64,000 bases of DNA from Rana temporaria (Eukaryota; Chordata; Amphibia; Anura; Ranidae): positions 151,179,142-151,243,141 of the forward strand of contig NC_053489.1 of assembly GCF_905171775.1 (NCBI RefSeq). Direction: 5' to 3'. Below the pieces are notes generated by a model, which searched no databases, was not told the DNA's origin, and saw only the letters and a program-made list of their open reading frames with translations. Shown here in pieces: positions 43,669 to 56,208 of the stretch. Each line of letters starts with the position of its first letter. The first letter of the stretch is position 1. Position numbers and translations under genes: made by a program.

Positions 43669-44058
43669 ATATATATAAAAAGAATAAAGCATTTTAATAC
43701 AACGTTACTAAATTAGAAAGTGCCATCCATGCTACCAATCTTCACTCTCTATAAGAGCTATGGTGCCCAGGAAATCTTTTTCACCTGACACAATCATGGG
43801 GGTGTCGGATGCCTGACCCCTCCCCCTTCCTTACTGAGCACTGAGCTGCTTTCTGCCAGCCCCTCTGTCAATACTGTGTCTTGAGGGAGCAACAAGAGGA
43901 ACCACAACACCCCAAGAGAGGCCACAGTCTGAAACTCTGCACCATACCTCCTTAAAGAACGTAGATCAGTGGTGAAGGTGGTGGGACAGGTAGGTAGAAC
44001 GTCTCTTCTATCTATAAATCTCTCTCTGTATACTTTCTTATTTAGTGACAATGTTGCT

Positions 44059-44432
44059 TTAAAGTGGAACGTTACCCATAACAACTTGATAAAAAAATGT
44101 TCTTTAGCAAGAAACATACATTCCACATTATAACTATGCTACCAAAGCTAGTGTGTGTTGTAAATTGCCTCCAGAATCGCTCCTGTTAATTTTAGCATGA
44201 GGCTGTCATTTTGCTGAAGCCCAGCACCCCTGAACAGCAGTAAATATTTAGGCTGTCAGCACATCAGCCTCTACAAATTCAGCACAGTGCCTAAAAATAG
44301 AGAGCAATTGAGCATGTGCAGAGCAGGGTGAGACAGAGTATTACTGGATGTTAAACAGTATCAGCACTATACCTGCAAAAGGGGCCACCTGAAGAGATCT
44401 AGCAGGACTTTCTGACTAGAGTTCCACTTTAA
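44059..44432. mobile_element. TTAA-flanked MITE (AGTGGAAC ends), piggyBac-like
   Basis: TTAA at 44059-44062 and 44429-44432 enclose AGTGGAAC...GTTCCACT. The interior is non-coding. TTAA duplication with short inverted ends is the piggyBac pattern. Confidence 0.8.
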
Positions 44433-44501
44433 GTAACTCTTAATGACCGGTTTGCTTTAACTACTAGCATACAGTATGTTATTGCATTCAAGAATATGAA
44501 C

Positions 44502-45603
44502 TGTGGCAGGCGCAGCACTATAAAGTGCCTCATGCGCTGTGGCATTAGAAGAATTGTGATATCTCTGACTTTTCAGTCCAACAAGACTATCTATTACTCT
44601 GAAATTCCTCTACTGCCGTTCTATGGAAGCAGTAAGGTTTAAAGAGCACACCAAATGCTTAAAATAACTTCTTTATTAACTTCACCATTCTTCATAGATC
44701 ACACTGCTGCTTTGCAGCAGACAGTCCATGTACAAACACGTGTTGAATAAGTATAACAAAATGGCAGTTCAAATATTCAATCTTGTCATTCAACATAAAA
44801 TGGTGGATATATTTCTTTCTTCAGTATTTATACTCTCTCTCTCTCTCTCTCTCTCTGTAAGTTATCAAAGCATTCTCGGATTTCTCTGAAAGGTATAACT
44901 GTGGTTTGCAACTTTGTTTGCAGTGTTGCTTTAGTTCGGTAATGAGTTTGGTGCAGTTAGCTTGTTAAAGTGGATGTATGGATGTGACTTAGTTCGTTCG
45001 AGTGCAGTTAGGGTGGTTAGATGACTTTGTTTGAATGACTGAATGGACTTAGTTTGATGGCTTAGTTCGGTGGAACTATAAGTGAACACACAACTAGATC
45101 AGTATACAGTTCTGATCACACTATTTACAATAAGAACATATATAACTTGTGTAACATACCTATTTAGGCCCTTGCTTCCATTAAACTGAACTCTGTATGT
45201 CTGCTCTGCTCTCTGTCTTCATGTGGAATGAATGCAGCACATGTACAGTATTAGGAACCTCCCAGACAGAATGGATGCAAAGGTAGCTGTGATTGGCCAA
45301 GGCTTCTGATGAGTCACAAAAGCTTAACTCTATACTTTCTGGCATGAATTCTACTCTGTAATTTGAGCTTACCTTCACTGTCATATAAATAAACGATTCT
45401 TAAAGGCATATTTTTTCTTTTGCCTCTGTGAACACAACATACAACTGTTATATGACATTCAAGCATAAAATCACAGTGAATAACTTTGCTTTTGTCTCTC
45501 ACATATAAACATGTGCATTACATTTAGGTTCTTAGCAGGTTTAGCTGTATATACATGTAGGTTATATTAGCTACCTAGGACAGGTTCTAGCTGGCCAGCT
45601 ACA
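44502..45603 (-). repeat. BEL 3' LTR
   Basis: On the minus strand it runs from TGTAGCTGGCC (45603) to CCTGCCACA (44502), TG to CA, preceded by a purine tract TTTTGGTGGGAG. It includes a CT microsatellite at 44827-44858. Confidence 0.85.
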
Positions 45604-45612
45604 CTCCCACCA

Positions 45613-47706
45613 AAATTACTTATAATTCGTGCTCTCTATAGTAGGATGTGAACATGAATTTGAGGAATTTTCCATCAGGTTCTCAACTTCCAAGTGTCTT
45701 TTATCACTCTCAAGTAGAACAACTAACTTCTGTATAGGACGTTCCAACCTGAGTGGAGTAGTGAGACGTTTTCCCTTTTTGTCAAGTTTTGAGTCTCCTA
45801 TTTGTAACAACGCCCTTCTTACTAGTTTGTCTTCATCCTTTTGAACTTTTAGAACTTTGGCCAATTTCCATTGACTTCTAGGTAAATCTGCCATTCTTTG
45901 TTCTTCGGTAGGTCTACGTGCCTTTCTACAGGTTACGCATTTATTTATATACTTTGCTATAACTTTGCTTCCCTTTACTATCCAGTAACCACCTTCTCTC
46001 AAACAGTTCTGGGTAAAGCTTCTTCCTTGATGCAAGGATTTGTTGTGGTAGTGATCAATAATCAATCTTGTGAAAGTGGAATTCTTGGGTAGAATTGCTG
46101 GATGCTTCACTCTGCTGGGTAACTATGCATTTTCCAGTCTCCCTCCCACCTTCAGTATACCATACTGTAGAACAAGATTGAGCTTGTACAGTGGGTGGTT
46201 GTTGGGAATCCTTTTAGGTTCTTGACTGAGTCTCTTGCACTCTTCACTATAGAATCTCTGTTGAATGAGTCTTACGACTGTTTCTTCAGTTTTCATTCTT
46301 TCCTCTACATTCAATGATTCCTTCTTTTTGATTCCCCTTGCCAAACTTGAATTCGAGCTACTACGTTAATGACTGTATTCCATTTTGAACATCTGACTAG
46401 TCTTTCAAGTATGTCATCTTGACACTTGGCAGCAGTGCTCAATGTTTGTACAACCTTTACTTCTGGATCACCCATAGACAATTCTGTGTAACCTTCACTG
46501 GGTATGATCTCCTTTTCCCAAAGGAACTCTGGACCGGTGAACCAATTTGAATTTTTCAATTCTGTTACATTCAGACCTCTTGGATTGGATTGGATTGGAA
46601 TAAATACTTATAGAGCGCCGAATGCGAGTTGTGAAAGCATGATCTGCCGGGTTATGCCTTGTATCAACGTGATGCCAATGTTCCGGATTTGTAATTTCCC
46701 GAATTTTCTGAACTCTGTTGGCGACAAAGATATGGAATCTTCGAGCTTCATTGTTTATGTATCCTAGGACAACTTGTGAGTCCGTCCACAAATATTCTTC
46801 ATCTATTTTTAACTCTAATTCTTCTCTTAGAAACTTGCTTACTGATGCTGAAACAACAGCTGCTGTCAGTTCAAGTCTTGGTATTGTCTGAATACTGGTA
46901 GGTGCTACTCTTGTTTTTCCCGTAACCAGGGCACAATGTATTTTTCCTTCTCCTATCACTCTGATGTAGGAGCACTGACCATAGCCATAACTACTGGCGT
47001 CTGAGAAGTGATTAAGTTCTATTCTCTTGTACTCTCCGAAGTCATGAGGTACAAAACATCTGGGTATCCGAACTTCTTTCAAATTTTGCAAGTCTCTTAT
47101 CCAAGTCTCCCACCTTGGCCTCAAATCTTTAGGTATGGGTTCACCCCATCCCAACTTCCGTCTGCATAATTCTTGCAGTAATTCTTTTGCTTTGAGGATT
47201 ACTGGGGCCAAGAATCCCAGTGGATCATATATAGAAGCCACTGCGGAAAGAATGGTACGTCTGGTTGCAACTTTCTCTTCAAAGGATATCTCAAAGAAGA
47301 ACTCATCGTTCTCTACATTCCATCCCAAGCCAAGTACATTCTGAACTGGAAGATTATCATAATTGAGATCTACATTCTTCATTGTTGATGCACGTTCAGA
47401 GTCACTGATGGATTCCAATACTTCTCTGTTTAAGATGAATTTGTGAAGGCGCAGGTTTCCTCTTGCGCATAATTCTTGGCTTTCCTTTACTAATTTGATT
47501 GCAGATTCTGTGGACTCTAGACTTATAAGACCATCATCTACATAGAAGTTTTTCTCAAGAGAATTTGCTGCTGATGGACAATCCTTTTCATTTTTATCAG
47601 CCAAGTACTTCATACCATAATTGGCGCAACCTGGAGACGATGCTGCTCCAAATAAATGTACTTTCATTCTGCTGGCTCTGTATCTGTATCTCTGTCCTCC
47701 CACCAT
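45613..47706 (-). pseudogene. BEL pol: RT with YVDD, RNase H, integrase lacking its core
   Basis: 47706-46495: MKVHLFGAASSPGCANYGMK, catalytic NFYVDDGLIS, SAVASIYDPLGFLAPVILKA, then RNase H residues in HFSDASSYGYG (D), TIPRLELTAAVVS (E), LWTDSQVVLGY (D) and RHNPADHA (D). A short LINE-type tail insertion at about 46590-46635 follows PADHA. Next come KNSNWFTGPEFLWEKE and, at 46110-45616, the integrase zinc region (H...H...CVTC). After RMADLP the frame passes straight to RSQWKLAKVLKV, the integrase C-terminal domain, so about 250 residues with the DDE core are missing. Integration-deficient. Confidence 0.9.
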
Positions 47707-49688
47707 AGGAACCTCAGGAAGTCTCTATCTTCATTCTTCACATGGAACTGGTGGAACATTTTTTCAACGTCACACATGACCGCTGTGGGATACTTTCTGA
47801 ATCTACAGAGTACTCCAGGCAGAGTGTTTGTAAGATCTGGTCCTTTCAGTAGATGATCGTTCAATGCAACACCATCATACTTTGCTGAGCATTCAAATAC
47901 TCTAATTTTATCTGGTTTATTTGGGTGGTAAACACCTTGATGTGGGATGTACCACACTTCTCTTTCTTTAGGTTGGTTATTCACCTTCTCTGCATGTCCT
48001 TCTTCAAGGATGCCTTCCATGAATTTCAAATAATCCTGCTTGAATTTGAGATCTCTTCCCATCTTTTTCTTCAAGCATTTCAATCTTGCTAGGGCAAGAT
48101 TTCTGTTATTTGGCAGACGAGGTCCTTCTCTGAAGGGTAAGGGCATTTCAAGATAACCTTGTTGATTCTGCTGAATACTCTTTTCTAGAGTGTGTACGAA
48201 CTTTATGTCTTCCTGGGATAGACTCTTTTCTTCAGAACTTATGTCTGCAAAGTCAGATTTAAGGATCTTGATTACCTTTGCTGAACTTACAGTTGGTAGC
48301 TCTTGGACAGATATTCGATGACACAATCCTGTCACCTGTCTTGAGTTTGCAATCTGCTGTTTTCCTCCAACAACACCCCATCCTAGATCAGTTCGAACAG
48401 CGTAGGGTTCACCCTCTCCTCCTGTGATTACCTCTCGTGGTACCAAAGCTTCGGGACAATCGTAGCCTATCAACAGTCCGACACCAAATTCCTTCAGCGG
48501 GGACATCTCATGAGATATGATAGATAGGTGCTCCCATTTATTGTCTGTTTCACAGGTAGGTATGCGATCTCGATCTAGAGGTATATCGTCTTTGGTATAA
48601 AATGGAGGTAGATTTAATGTGAGGTTTGAATGAAGTCCTCTAACTCTCAGTTCTTTAACCTTTTGACTGTTCACTAATGTGTCTCTCCCCATCATTGTGG
48701 TGAGCTTAAGCTTCACTGGTTCTGTAGTCACTTGTAATTTCTTGCAGATTTCTTCATCAATGAAGGTGACGACGCTTTGGGCGTCCAGTAGTGCATAGGC
48801 GTATACCTTCTTGTTCCTCTTTTTAGGATTTGAAATGCACACTGGTACAACCATTGATGTGCCGTTGCTTTCTCCTTCCCTTACTCTGCAAGAGAATACT
48901 GATACTTTCTTTTCTTCCTCAGCATCTTTAGGTATTGAGGATTCATCCTTCTTTGGACGTTCTTCATGTAGTGGCGTAGGATGGCGTCCTTTGCAGACGC
49001 TGCATGTAGCCTTTTTCTTACACTCCTTAGTGACATGGCCTTTTCTTAAGCATCCAAAACACAGTTGGTTATCAAGTACAAATTTTTTCTTTTCACTTGA
49101 GGACTTCTCTTTCAATTGTTGGCAGTTGTGTATGGAGTGGTTCTCTCCACAGAACATACACTTAAAGGTAGTCTGAGGATTTGTCGGTTCTGTCTCTTTA
49201 CTCAACCCAGTATTGACTTTAAACTTGCTTTCGCAGGTATACAGACCTTTAGCTGCTGAGTTGATTGCAAAGCTAGTTGCTCTTGCACGTCTTGTATCTC
49301 TTGCAGGCCTTTCTTCTAAGGATTTTAAGGCGTAAGATGCTGTTACTGGATTACATGCTATTCGTGCTTCCCTATTAACAAACTCAGAGAACTTTTCAAA
49401 ACTTGGGAAGTCCTTATTTAGATCTAACTGTTCAGTCACATAGTGATTCCATATAGAAGCCACTTCTTCAGGTAGCTTAGCTAGCATCCTGTGATTTTCT
49501 AGATAGTCGTTCAGTACTTCTAGTCCTCGTACATGTGGGATGGCATTGCTGCATGCTTGCAGGAAATCACCATACTCTTGGAGTTTGAAGTGTTCCTTGG
49601 GACCTATTTTAGGCCAGTTATTCAATTTCTCCCTAAAGGCTCTTTGTACTAAGAAGGATGACCATATCCCCCATTTAACTTTTCCCAA
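47664..49688 (-). pseudogene. BEL gag C-terminus, protease and RT N-terminus
   Basis: 674 codons open. It holds gag capsid-type sequence (AFREKLNNWPKIGPKEHFKL, HRMLAKLPEEVASIWNHYV), zinc knuckles (CMFCGENHSIHNC, CFGCLRKGHVTKEC, CSVCKGRHPTPLH), protease (YALLDAQSVVTFIDEEICKK; the family usually has D-T-Q) and RT fingers/palm (YIPHQGVYHPNKPDKIRVFE, LKGPDLTNTLPGVL, AVMCDVEKMFHQFHV). It ends in FLWWEDRDTDTEPAE; a frameshift at about 47664-47706 separates it from the YVDD part. Confidence 0.9.
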
Positions 49689-50900
49689 GCTTGCTTGTAG
49701 GCTTCTTTGTCTGTTCTATAAAAGTTACCTTCAAGGGCTTTCTTTGCTTCTCCACCAACTGATCTGGAACAATGATGCTCAATGATCATTTCAAAACTTG
49801 CCTTCCACTCTATGAACTTCAGAATGTCTCCTGAAAATACAGCAGGTTCTGGAATGGGAAGTCTTGCTGGGACTGTTCTCTATCGTCCTGCTGGGACAAT
49901 AGTCGCAACATCCTCCTGGTCATTGCAGTGACATCTAGGAGTATAATTGTCCTGTTTTATTTTCTCACTTAGTTCTAAATTAAGTGAGTCTCTCTTTTCA
50001 TCTTCCTGAGCAGGGATGGAATGGCAATGACTTTTTTCTTCCCTACGTACTGAAGGTTTCCTCTCATTTTCCTGGATGTATGAAGGTAAGTAGGAGTCTG
50101 ATTCATCACTTAGTACAGATTTGGACCTATGACTACCATTCATGTGCTCATCGTGCACTCTTAGTCTGGCTTCTATAATCTTAACTTCTTTCAGCCTTTC
50201 CAGCCTTTCCATTTGATGGCGCTGTGCCTCCATTTGATGGCGCTGCGCCTCAATGGCTGGTTCCATCTCGATTTCTGCTTTCTTGACAGCAAGTTGTTGA
50301 ACAAGTTCTTTTCTTTTGGCTAAAGTACTTGGGGGCTCTGATATGTAACTGGCACTTCTACTAGTGAAGGAAGTCCCACTTGAGATTGTGGTTCCCCCTA
50401 AGGACCTATCATAGTCTCTCGTGAAGAGCTCGTTCATTCTCTTCCTCGCCTAAACTTCATCATAGTTAGCTTCAGATGATAATTTTCTCATGAGCGTTAC
50501 TAAATCTTTAGTGACTGCAGTACATGTGTCCATGTTTCTCACAATATCCTGGGAAGGTGTTGTGGATGACCGCAGATTGACATACACTGCCATAAGCTCT
50601 GATTCAGATTCTTCTATCGTCTCTACCAGATAACTCAAGTTTTCTTTTATACTAACTTGCTTTAACTTTCTACGAGCATCTTTAATGTATAATTTCCACC
50701 TATCATATATTCTGCAAATTTTCCTGCATTTTTGGGGTCAGTTTTCTGATACGCTCTGAGCGTCTTAGCTCATTTGTTTGGGGCAAGACTAATGCTGCAT
50801 CAGACTCTTATACCTTAGACAGGTTCACTTGCTTTTCACCCACTATCCCATCTCTCTTTGTATCCTCTAACAGTGGCATGGTAATACTAGGCTCAGACAT
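49689..50900 (-). pseudogene. BEL gag N-terminus, broken by stops
   Basis: ATG at 50898-50900 begins MSEPSITMPLLEDTKRDGIV; TAA at 50808-50810. Further on are RRSERIRKLTPK (typical BEL gag basic motif), a frame 50638-50450 ended by TAG, then 50437-49880 with a charged coiled-coil segment (RLERLKEVKIIEARLRVHDE) and TAG near 49877. The text then resumes with FIEWKASFEMIIEHHC-like gag before joining 49688 after a shift. It cannot make a full gag. Confidence 0.8.
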
Positions 50901-51712
50901 TTTACTTTAAATGCTGTAACAATAGATGCAGGCAATAAATGACTTTCACTTTAAATGCAATAGCAATAGATGCAGGCAATAAATGACTTTCACTTTAAAT
51001 ACTTTAGAGTCCGTATACTACAAACCATCCTTTGTTTTACTTTACAGTCTTTTATTCCTGAACACAAAAATGTCTCTTTATGCCAAGGCCTATGTGCAAT
51101 GATAAGTAATAAAAGGATAGCTCTGACCTTATTCTGAAGAGCAGGATAATGTGATCTGTAGGTTGCTGGAACAAATGTCAGTCTTAGAGGAGACTTGTCT
51201 TTTCTTGATGCGATTCTTGCGCTGACTTGCAATGCTTTGCGATGTCTTGCGATGCTCTGTGATGAGTTGTGATGACTTGCGACGCTCTGTGATGACTTGC
51301 GACGCTCTGGGATGAGTCGCGATGCTCTGCTGCAGGCTTTGGGCCTAGTGTCGGGAAAACTAGCTGGCTGCAGTACTTGGCCTCTTTGGGGGTGGCGGTG
51401 CAGGCACTCTAGGTCTGGACTTTGGTCTCCCACCATGCGTCTTTTTCTCTCTCTAGGGGTCGCAGGAGGGTTGGCGCTTTTTCCGTGACTATCTTGCCTT
51501 TGCCGTTCTGCCACTTTAAGAGTCGACTGCAGTTTGAGTAAACACGCTTCTATGGCCTCTATGGTAGCTCCGCTGAGGTGTCTTTACTTGCTCACTCAGG
51601 GATCGGTTGCTGCGCGGCGGTATATGCTGGCGCTCCGCTGCTCAAATGCGCTCTTTACTGTGCAAGTTGAGAAGCGCTATCGCTTTTCCCTCAAAGGGAA
51701 TAATAGTTCCAC
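50901..51712 (-). other. BEL 5' leader
   Basis: Sequence between the 5' LTR remnant and the gag start. A 40-bp block (CTTTCACTTTAAATGC) is repeated at about 50903-50940 and 50943-50990, and a short GATGACTTGCGA-type tandem repeat lies at 51215-51320. A 174-codon minus-strand frame (51514-50990) shows no recognisable domain; I leave it as leader. Confidence 0.6.
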
Positions 51713-51911
51713 TGTGGCAGGCTCAGCACTATAAAGTGCCTCATGTGCTGTGGCATTAGAAGAATTGTGATATCTCCGACTTTTCAGTCCAACAAGACTG
51801 TCTATTACTCTGAAATTCCTCTATTGCCGTTCTATGGAAGCAGTAAGGTTTAAAGAGCACACCAAATGCTTAAAATAACTTCTTTATTAACTTGACTTTT
51901 CTTCATAGATC
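51713..51911 (-). repeat. BEL 5' LTR remnant
   Basis: Matches 44502-44700 with about eight differences. It stops where the text turns into the palindrome-family arm (51912 on); about 900 bp of LTR are missing. Confidence 0.8.
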
Positions 51912-52194
51912 ACACTGCGGCTCTATACGGCGCCTGCGCACCGACGTTCGGCTACTTTCGGAAAATCGTGACGCGAAGGATGCGACCGTCGGAAGCCTGT
52001 CGGAAGACTGTCAATCAAAATAGGAACGCCCAGTCCCGCAGCCCATACCCAGAAGCGGCGGAGAAGATCGCTCTCTAAAACGGTAAGTATAGCTTCGATT
52101 TTAAAAAAACTAGCCGATTCCCCTAGACAAAATGAGCATGAATCTAAGGTTAAAAATTAACATTTGTGGGTGAACCTCCACTTTAAGTCACAGA
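51912..52194. repeat. Single arm of the giant-palindrome family
   Basis: Resembles one arm of 25795-26303: GGCGCCTGCGCACC, TTTCGG..AATCGTGACG, AATAGGAACGCCCA.TCCCG and a GGTGAACCTCCACTTTAA end. The mirrored second arm is absent. It abuts the truncated BEL LTR. Confidence 0.7.
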
Positions 52195-53808
52195 GGCACC
52201 AGCTAAGTTGGTACCAAAAAATTTGCCCTCTTTGAAAGTAGGCTCTGACATGACTCTGTATTACTACGAGCGCACGTAGTGAATGATGAAAGTGAGGCTT
52301 CCTACCTGTTAGCCAAGTGTCTCATCACACAGTGGAAGCAACAAAAATGCTACATAATGTCCGCTTTCAATGCAAACCATGTTATCACTTTCACATTTGC
52401 AAATCATGAGGTGTTTCCATATTTGTGTCCAACCCCTGTAAGTGCATGCTCTCGAAAGTTAATGTTATCAGAGCCCAAGATGGTAAGGTAGGAACTCTCA
52501 TGCCTTTCACTCCTAGAGTATAATCCATACAATGGTCTTGTAGGTGGCAAATAGCAGGTACATAGACAGAAGCTTAGTCAGGAAGAATAACCAGGGACCC
52601 TTTCCAAGAGGAACCAGAGCCAAGTGTTAACACCAGAGTGAGAAATAAATATGTAGGAAACACAGCTGGATACAGGGTAGGTGAAGTATGATTGAAATGA
52701 AACCAAGCAAAGTCAGCAACTAGGATAAATCCAATACACACTAAAGAGTTGTAAACTGACAAATTCTATAACACAGGTGACAGGACACCATGAGGTCATA
52801 AAAGGATGCTGCTACAGACGTACGGCTTCTGGAGAAGAGTCTGCAGTATAGGAGAATGCAGAAGAGCAGCAAGACCCAAGAAGTGCATCAGAGGAAACTG
52901 AGGCAGAAGCGTTTGTATGACAAGACGTAAGGCTGGCCCACAGTGAACCAATTGTGAAGTCTGATTACTTTCTAAATGACTGTGACAGAGACAACAGTCC
53001 AGATGCTCACACAGCAAATGAGTTCCTGACATGTGGGTTCTGGACACCACTCATAAAAGTGTGGGGGTTGCACATAAATAACATTTGAGAACGCAAACGT
53101 ATTCTACGAGGGAAAATTCCAAAGCTACTAAGCAAAGCAATTTAACAAACATCAAATACAGAAAGTATGGAGTGCTCCTTTATGTGGCAGTAAACACGTT
53201 TTGTCAATATGAATGGTCTCATATTTTTATGAACTGTGGCATCATCAGCATAGTGCATATGCTCATTTCCTAAGACAGTAATATTTTACAGTACTGAGCC
53301 ATAAAATGAAAAAGATCAATTGCTATGTGTATTTCATCCTCAGTGATCCATCCAAGTCAATTAAAATTTGGTCTGCCTGGTGTATACTTTGGATCCTGCA
53401 ATGAACCTTTTGTAGTTTAACATCTGGTCTCCACAGTGAAGGAAAAATAACCACAGAAAATGTTTAAAATAAGGTCATCTGTGAAAGTGTAAAAAGAAGC
53501 AACTGAAGAGCATTACCAAAAAACGAAAGCATGCAGAGCAGATTTAGTTTGTTGTGCTATGATGCCATGGTTCCATGTGTAGCTTCTGTCCCAATGAGAA
53601 GAATAAAGTTATGTGCATGAACAATTCATGATCTAACATATGATGTAAGGTGAGTGCCTTACTTCCAAATGGACTGACTAGGACTAGGTCAACGAGAGAA
53701 AAAATCCTGCTGTGTTTTCTCCCACTAGGCAACTTAAGTCACAGTCACTACAATGAATTTGAAATCTTTGTCTATACTAGTGGCTATCATTAAAGTGATA
53801 CTAAACAC
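52195..53808. other. Unassigned non-coding sequence
   Basis: About 1.6 kb without element ends or protein resemblance. Candidate frames are below 90 aa and not convincing. Confidence 0.5.
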
Positions 53809-53811
53809 ACA

Positions 53812-54552
53812 GGGCTAGATTCAGGTAGGGGGACGTAAGTTTGTGCGGGCGTAGCGTATGTTATTTACACTACGCCGCCACAATTTAGAGAGGCAAGTGC
53901 AGTATTCACAAAGCACCTGCTCCGTAAGTTGCGGCAGGGTAGCGTAAATCTGCCGGCGTAAGCGCGCCGAATTCAAATTGTCAAGAGGTGGGTGTGTTTT
54001 ATGTAAATAAAACATGACCCCCACGTAAATGACGTTTCTCACGAACGGCGCATGCGCCGCCCGTTAAAGTATCCCAGTGCGCATGCTCCTAATCACGTCG
54101 CAAATAGTCAATGCTTTCCATGTGAACGTAATTTACGCAAAGCCCTATTCGCAAACGACTTACGCAAACAACGTAACATTTTCAAAATTCGACGCGGGAA
54201 CGACGTCAATACTTAACATTGGCTATGCCTCATATAGCAGGAGTAACGTTATGCCGGAAAAAGCCTTACGCAAACGATGTAAAAAAATCCGCCGGGCGCA
54301 CGTACATTTCTGAATCGGCGTATCCAGCTCATTTGCATATTCTACGCTGAAATCTACGGCAGCGCCACCTAGCGGCCAGCGTAAATATGCATCTAAGATA
54401 CGACGGCGTAAGAGACTTACGCCAGTCGGATCTTAGCCTAATTTTGATGTATCTTGCTTTCTAAATACAGAAAGAAGATACGCCGGCACAGCTTTGAATT
54501 TACGCGGCGTATCAATAGATACGCCGGCGTAAATTCTTGCTGAATCTAGCCC
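53812..54552. mobile_element. Non-autonomous DNA transposon, GGGCTAGATTCA family, copy 3
   Basis: Perfect 12-bp ends GGGCTAGATTCA / TGAATCTAGCCC, flanked by ACA on both sides (53809-53811 and 54553-54555). It is rich in TACGC/GCGTA palindromes and non-coding. It is the cleanest of the three copies. Confidence 0.9.
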
Positions 54553-54797
54553 ACACTGTTTAATTTACATTGCCACTTCTATTTCTGTATGTGAATGATG
54601 GCACTGTAAATATTGTAATAATTTTTTTTTTATCAAAGTACCTTTTTCCTAATTGATATACTTTCCCAGCCTGTCTGCAGGGAAACATAAGCAGTAAGGG
54701 CTTCTAGTCCTCTGCTACTGGTCACATGTTGTAACCCTTCCCTGCTCTATCCAAAGCTAAGAAAAAGGTTTTGGCCGGGTATACACTTTTTCCTTAA

Positions 54798-55389
54798 AGG
54801 GGTTGTAAACCCTCATGTTTTTTTCACCTTCATGCATCCTATGCATTAAGGTGAAAAAACTTCTGGTAGTCACCGGTCCCCCCCCCCCCCCCCCCCCCAT
54901 TTTACTTACCTGAGCCGTGGAATTTACTTGGCGGTTATGTGCTCTGCCTCTCTCCACTGGGTCCCGGCTCTGTCAATCAAATCAAATGACACGGGCGCCG
55001 GGGGCGGGGCTGAGTCATACATTCTGTGGCAATGGAAGCCGAATGAATGACTCGGGAGTGCACCCACAAGGTAACCGCCCGGGAGAGCCCATCTCCTAGG
55101 GCAGTGATGGAGAACCTTGGCACCCCAGATGTTTTGCAACTACATTTCCCATGATGCTCAACTACACTGCAGAGTGCCTGAGTATCATGGGAAATGTAGT
55201 TCCAAAACATCTGGAGTGCCAAGGTTCGCCATCACTGTCCTAGGTGGTTGTCTGATGTGGAGAGGAGCCGCGAGAGCCGCCGGGGAACACCAGAAGCCGC
55301 AGATCAGGGCCACTGTGCAAAACGAGCTGCACAGTGGATGTAAGTATGACATGCTTGTTACTTAGAAAAAACAAAGCTTTGCAATCACT
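54798..55389. mobile_element. TTAA-flanked MITE (AGGGGTTGTAAA ends), piggyBac-like
   Basis: TTAA at 54794-54797 and 55390-55393; ends AGGGGTTGTAAA and TTTGCAATCACT. It contains a poly-C run at 54880-54898 and a nested hAT MITE at 55102-55237. It is non-coding. Confidence 0.8.
55102..55237. mobile_element. Palindromic hAT MITE, 8-bp target duplication
   Basis: The ends CAGTGATGGAGAACCTTGGC and GCCAAGGTTCGCCATCACTG make near-perfect arms over most of its 136 bp. The flanks TCCTAGGG and TCCTAGGT agree at 7 of 8 bases, the hAT duplication length. Confidence 0.9.
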
Positions 55390-55393
55390 TTAA

Positions 55394-56204
55394 AGCAGAC
55401 GTAAAGAATGGTGGAGGAAGACATCGATACCCCCACAGCAGCCGCTGATATAAACTAGTTTCTTCCCAAACAGTACAGAGGCTTCCCATTCACACAAACA
55501 ACAGTCCATTCACACTGGCTCCAATAACCAGCCAAGAGAATGTATTTATAAAGTTTATTGCTTGAAGAACTCCAATCGACAAAAGGGAACTTGAGCTTGG
55601 GGTACGTCAAAATACTCAGTAGTTAGTAATTAGAGGACAGTCACTCCTAGTAGTAATAGTAGTTAGTCTTGAACAGTCTAAGGCCCCACAGCTAAAGACC
55701 ATGAGAAAAGTCTTTGGACATTTGTTTACCTTTCGCCTATGCACAATTACTGGTATCCAGTGCAGTCTGGTGCAGACTGGTATCCAGTCATTACTTCCCA
55801 GTTACTATATCATAGAGCCGAACAAAAGCCAATCCAGTCTTTGTTTGGCTCTATGATCAGCTGGCAGAAGTGCCAGCTGGTCGATCTGGACTCCCGGTGG
55901 GATGGGGGATCCCGGGTAAAGCCGCAAAAGGAGGTGGGAGCAGTGGGGACATCCCCTCCTATTGCTTGCAAAAGCAACCCAGTGGCTAGTTAAAAGTTAT
56001 TTTACAAGAGAGCTGACTGTCGGTTCTAAAAATCAGTACCGGGCATCGTCCCCGTATAACCACTTGAGGTCCAGTGACCTCCAGGTACACGGCTGGTTGG
56101 CAAGTGAGTAACAAACTTTCAGTGCTAGGTTGGCAACACTTACTCCTCTACTTTATCTATGGGAAACATGGCTGTCACCCTAGGCTACTCTCATGGTTTT
56201 GTCT
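55394..56204. other. Non-coding, with a repeat block and hairpins at 55800-55890
   Basis: ATCATAGAGCCGAACAAA at about 55809 and its mirror TTTGTTTGGCTCTATGAT form an 18-bp-arm hairpin, followed by CAGCTGGCAGAAGTGCCAGCTG. The block to about 56110 looks like a dispersed repeat. There is no gene. Confidence 0.5.
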
Positions 56205-56208
56205 TTAA

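Larger units (their letters stand above)
44502..51911 (-). mobile_element. BEL/Pao LTR retrotransposon, defective
   Basis: The minus strand carries gag with CCHC knuckles, a DUF1758-type protease, RT with YVDD, RNase H and an integrase fragment, in the usual BEL order. The 3' LTR (44502-45603) is complete, the 5' LTR (51713-51911) is only a 199-bp remnant, about 96% like the matching part of the 3' LTR. There are stops, frameshifts and a deletion of the integrase core. Confidence 0.9.

Noticed and set aside
50990..51514. 174-aa minus-strand frame as an extra BEL gene
   Set aside because: It sits in the leader between LTR and gag, contains tandem repeat text, and has no family resemblance; left as leader.
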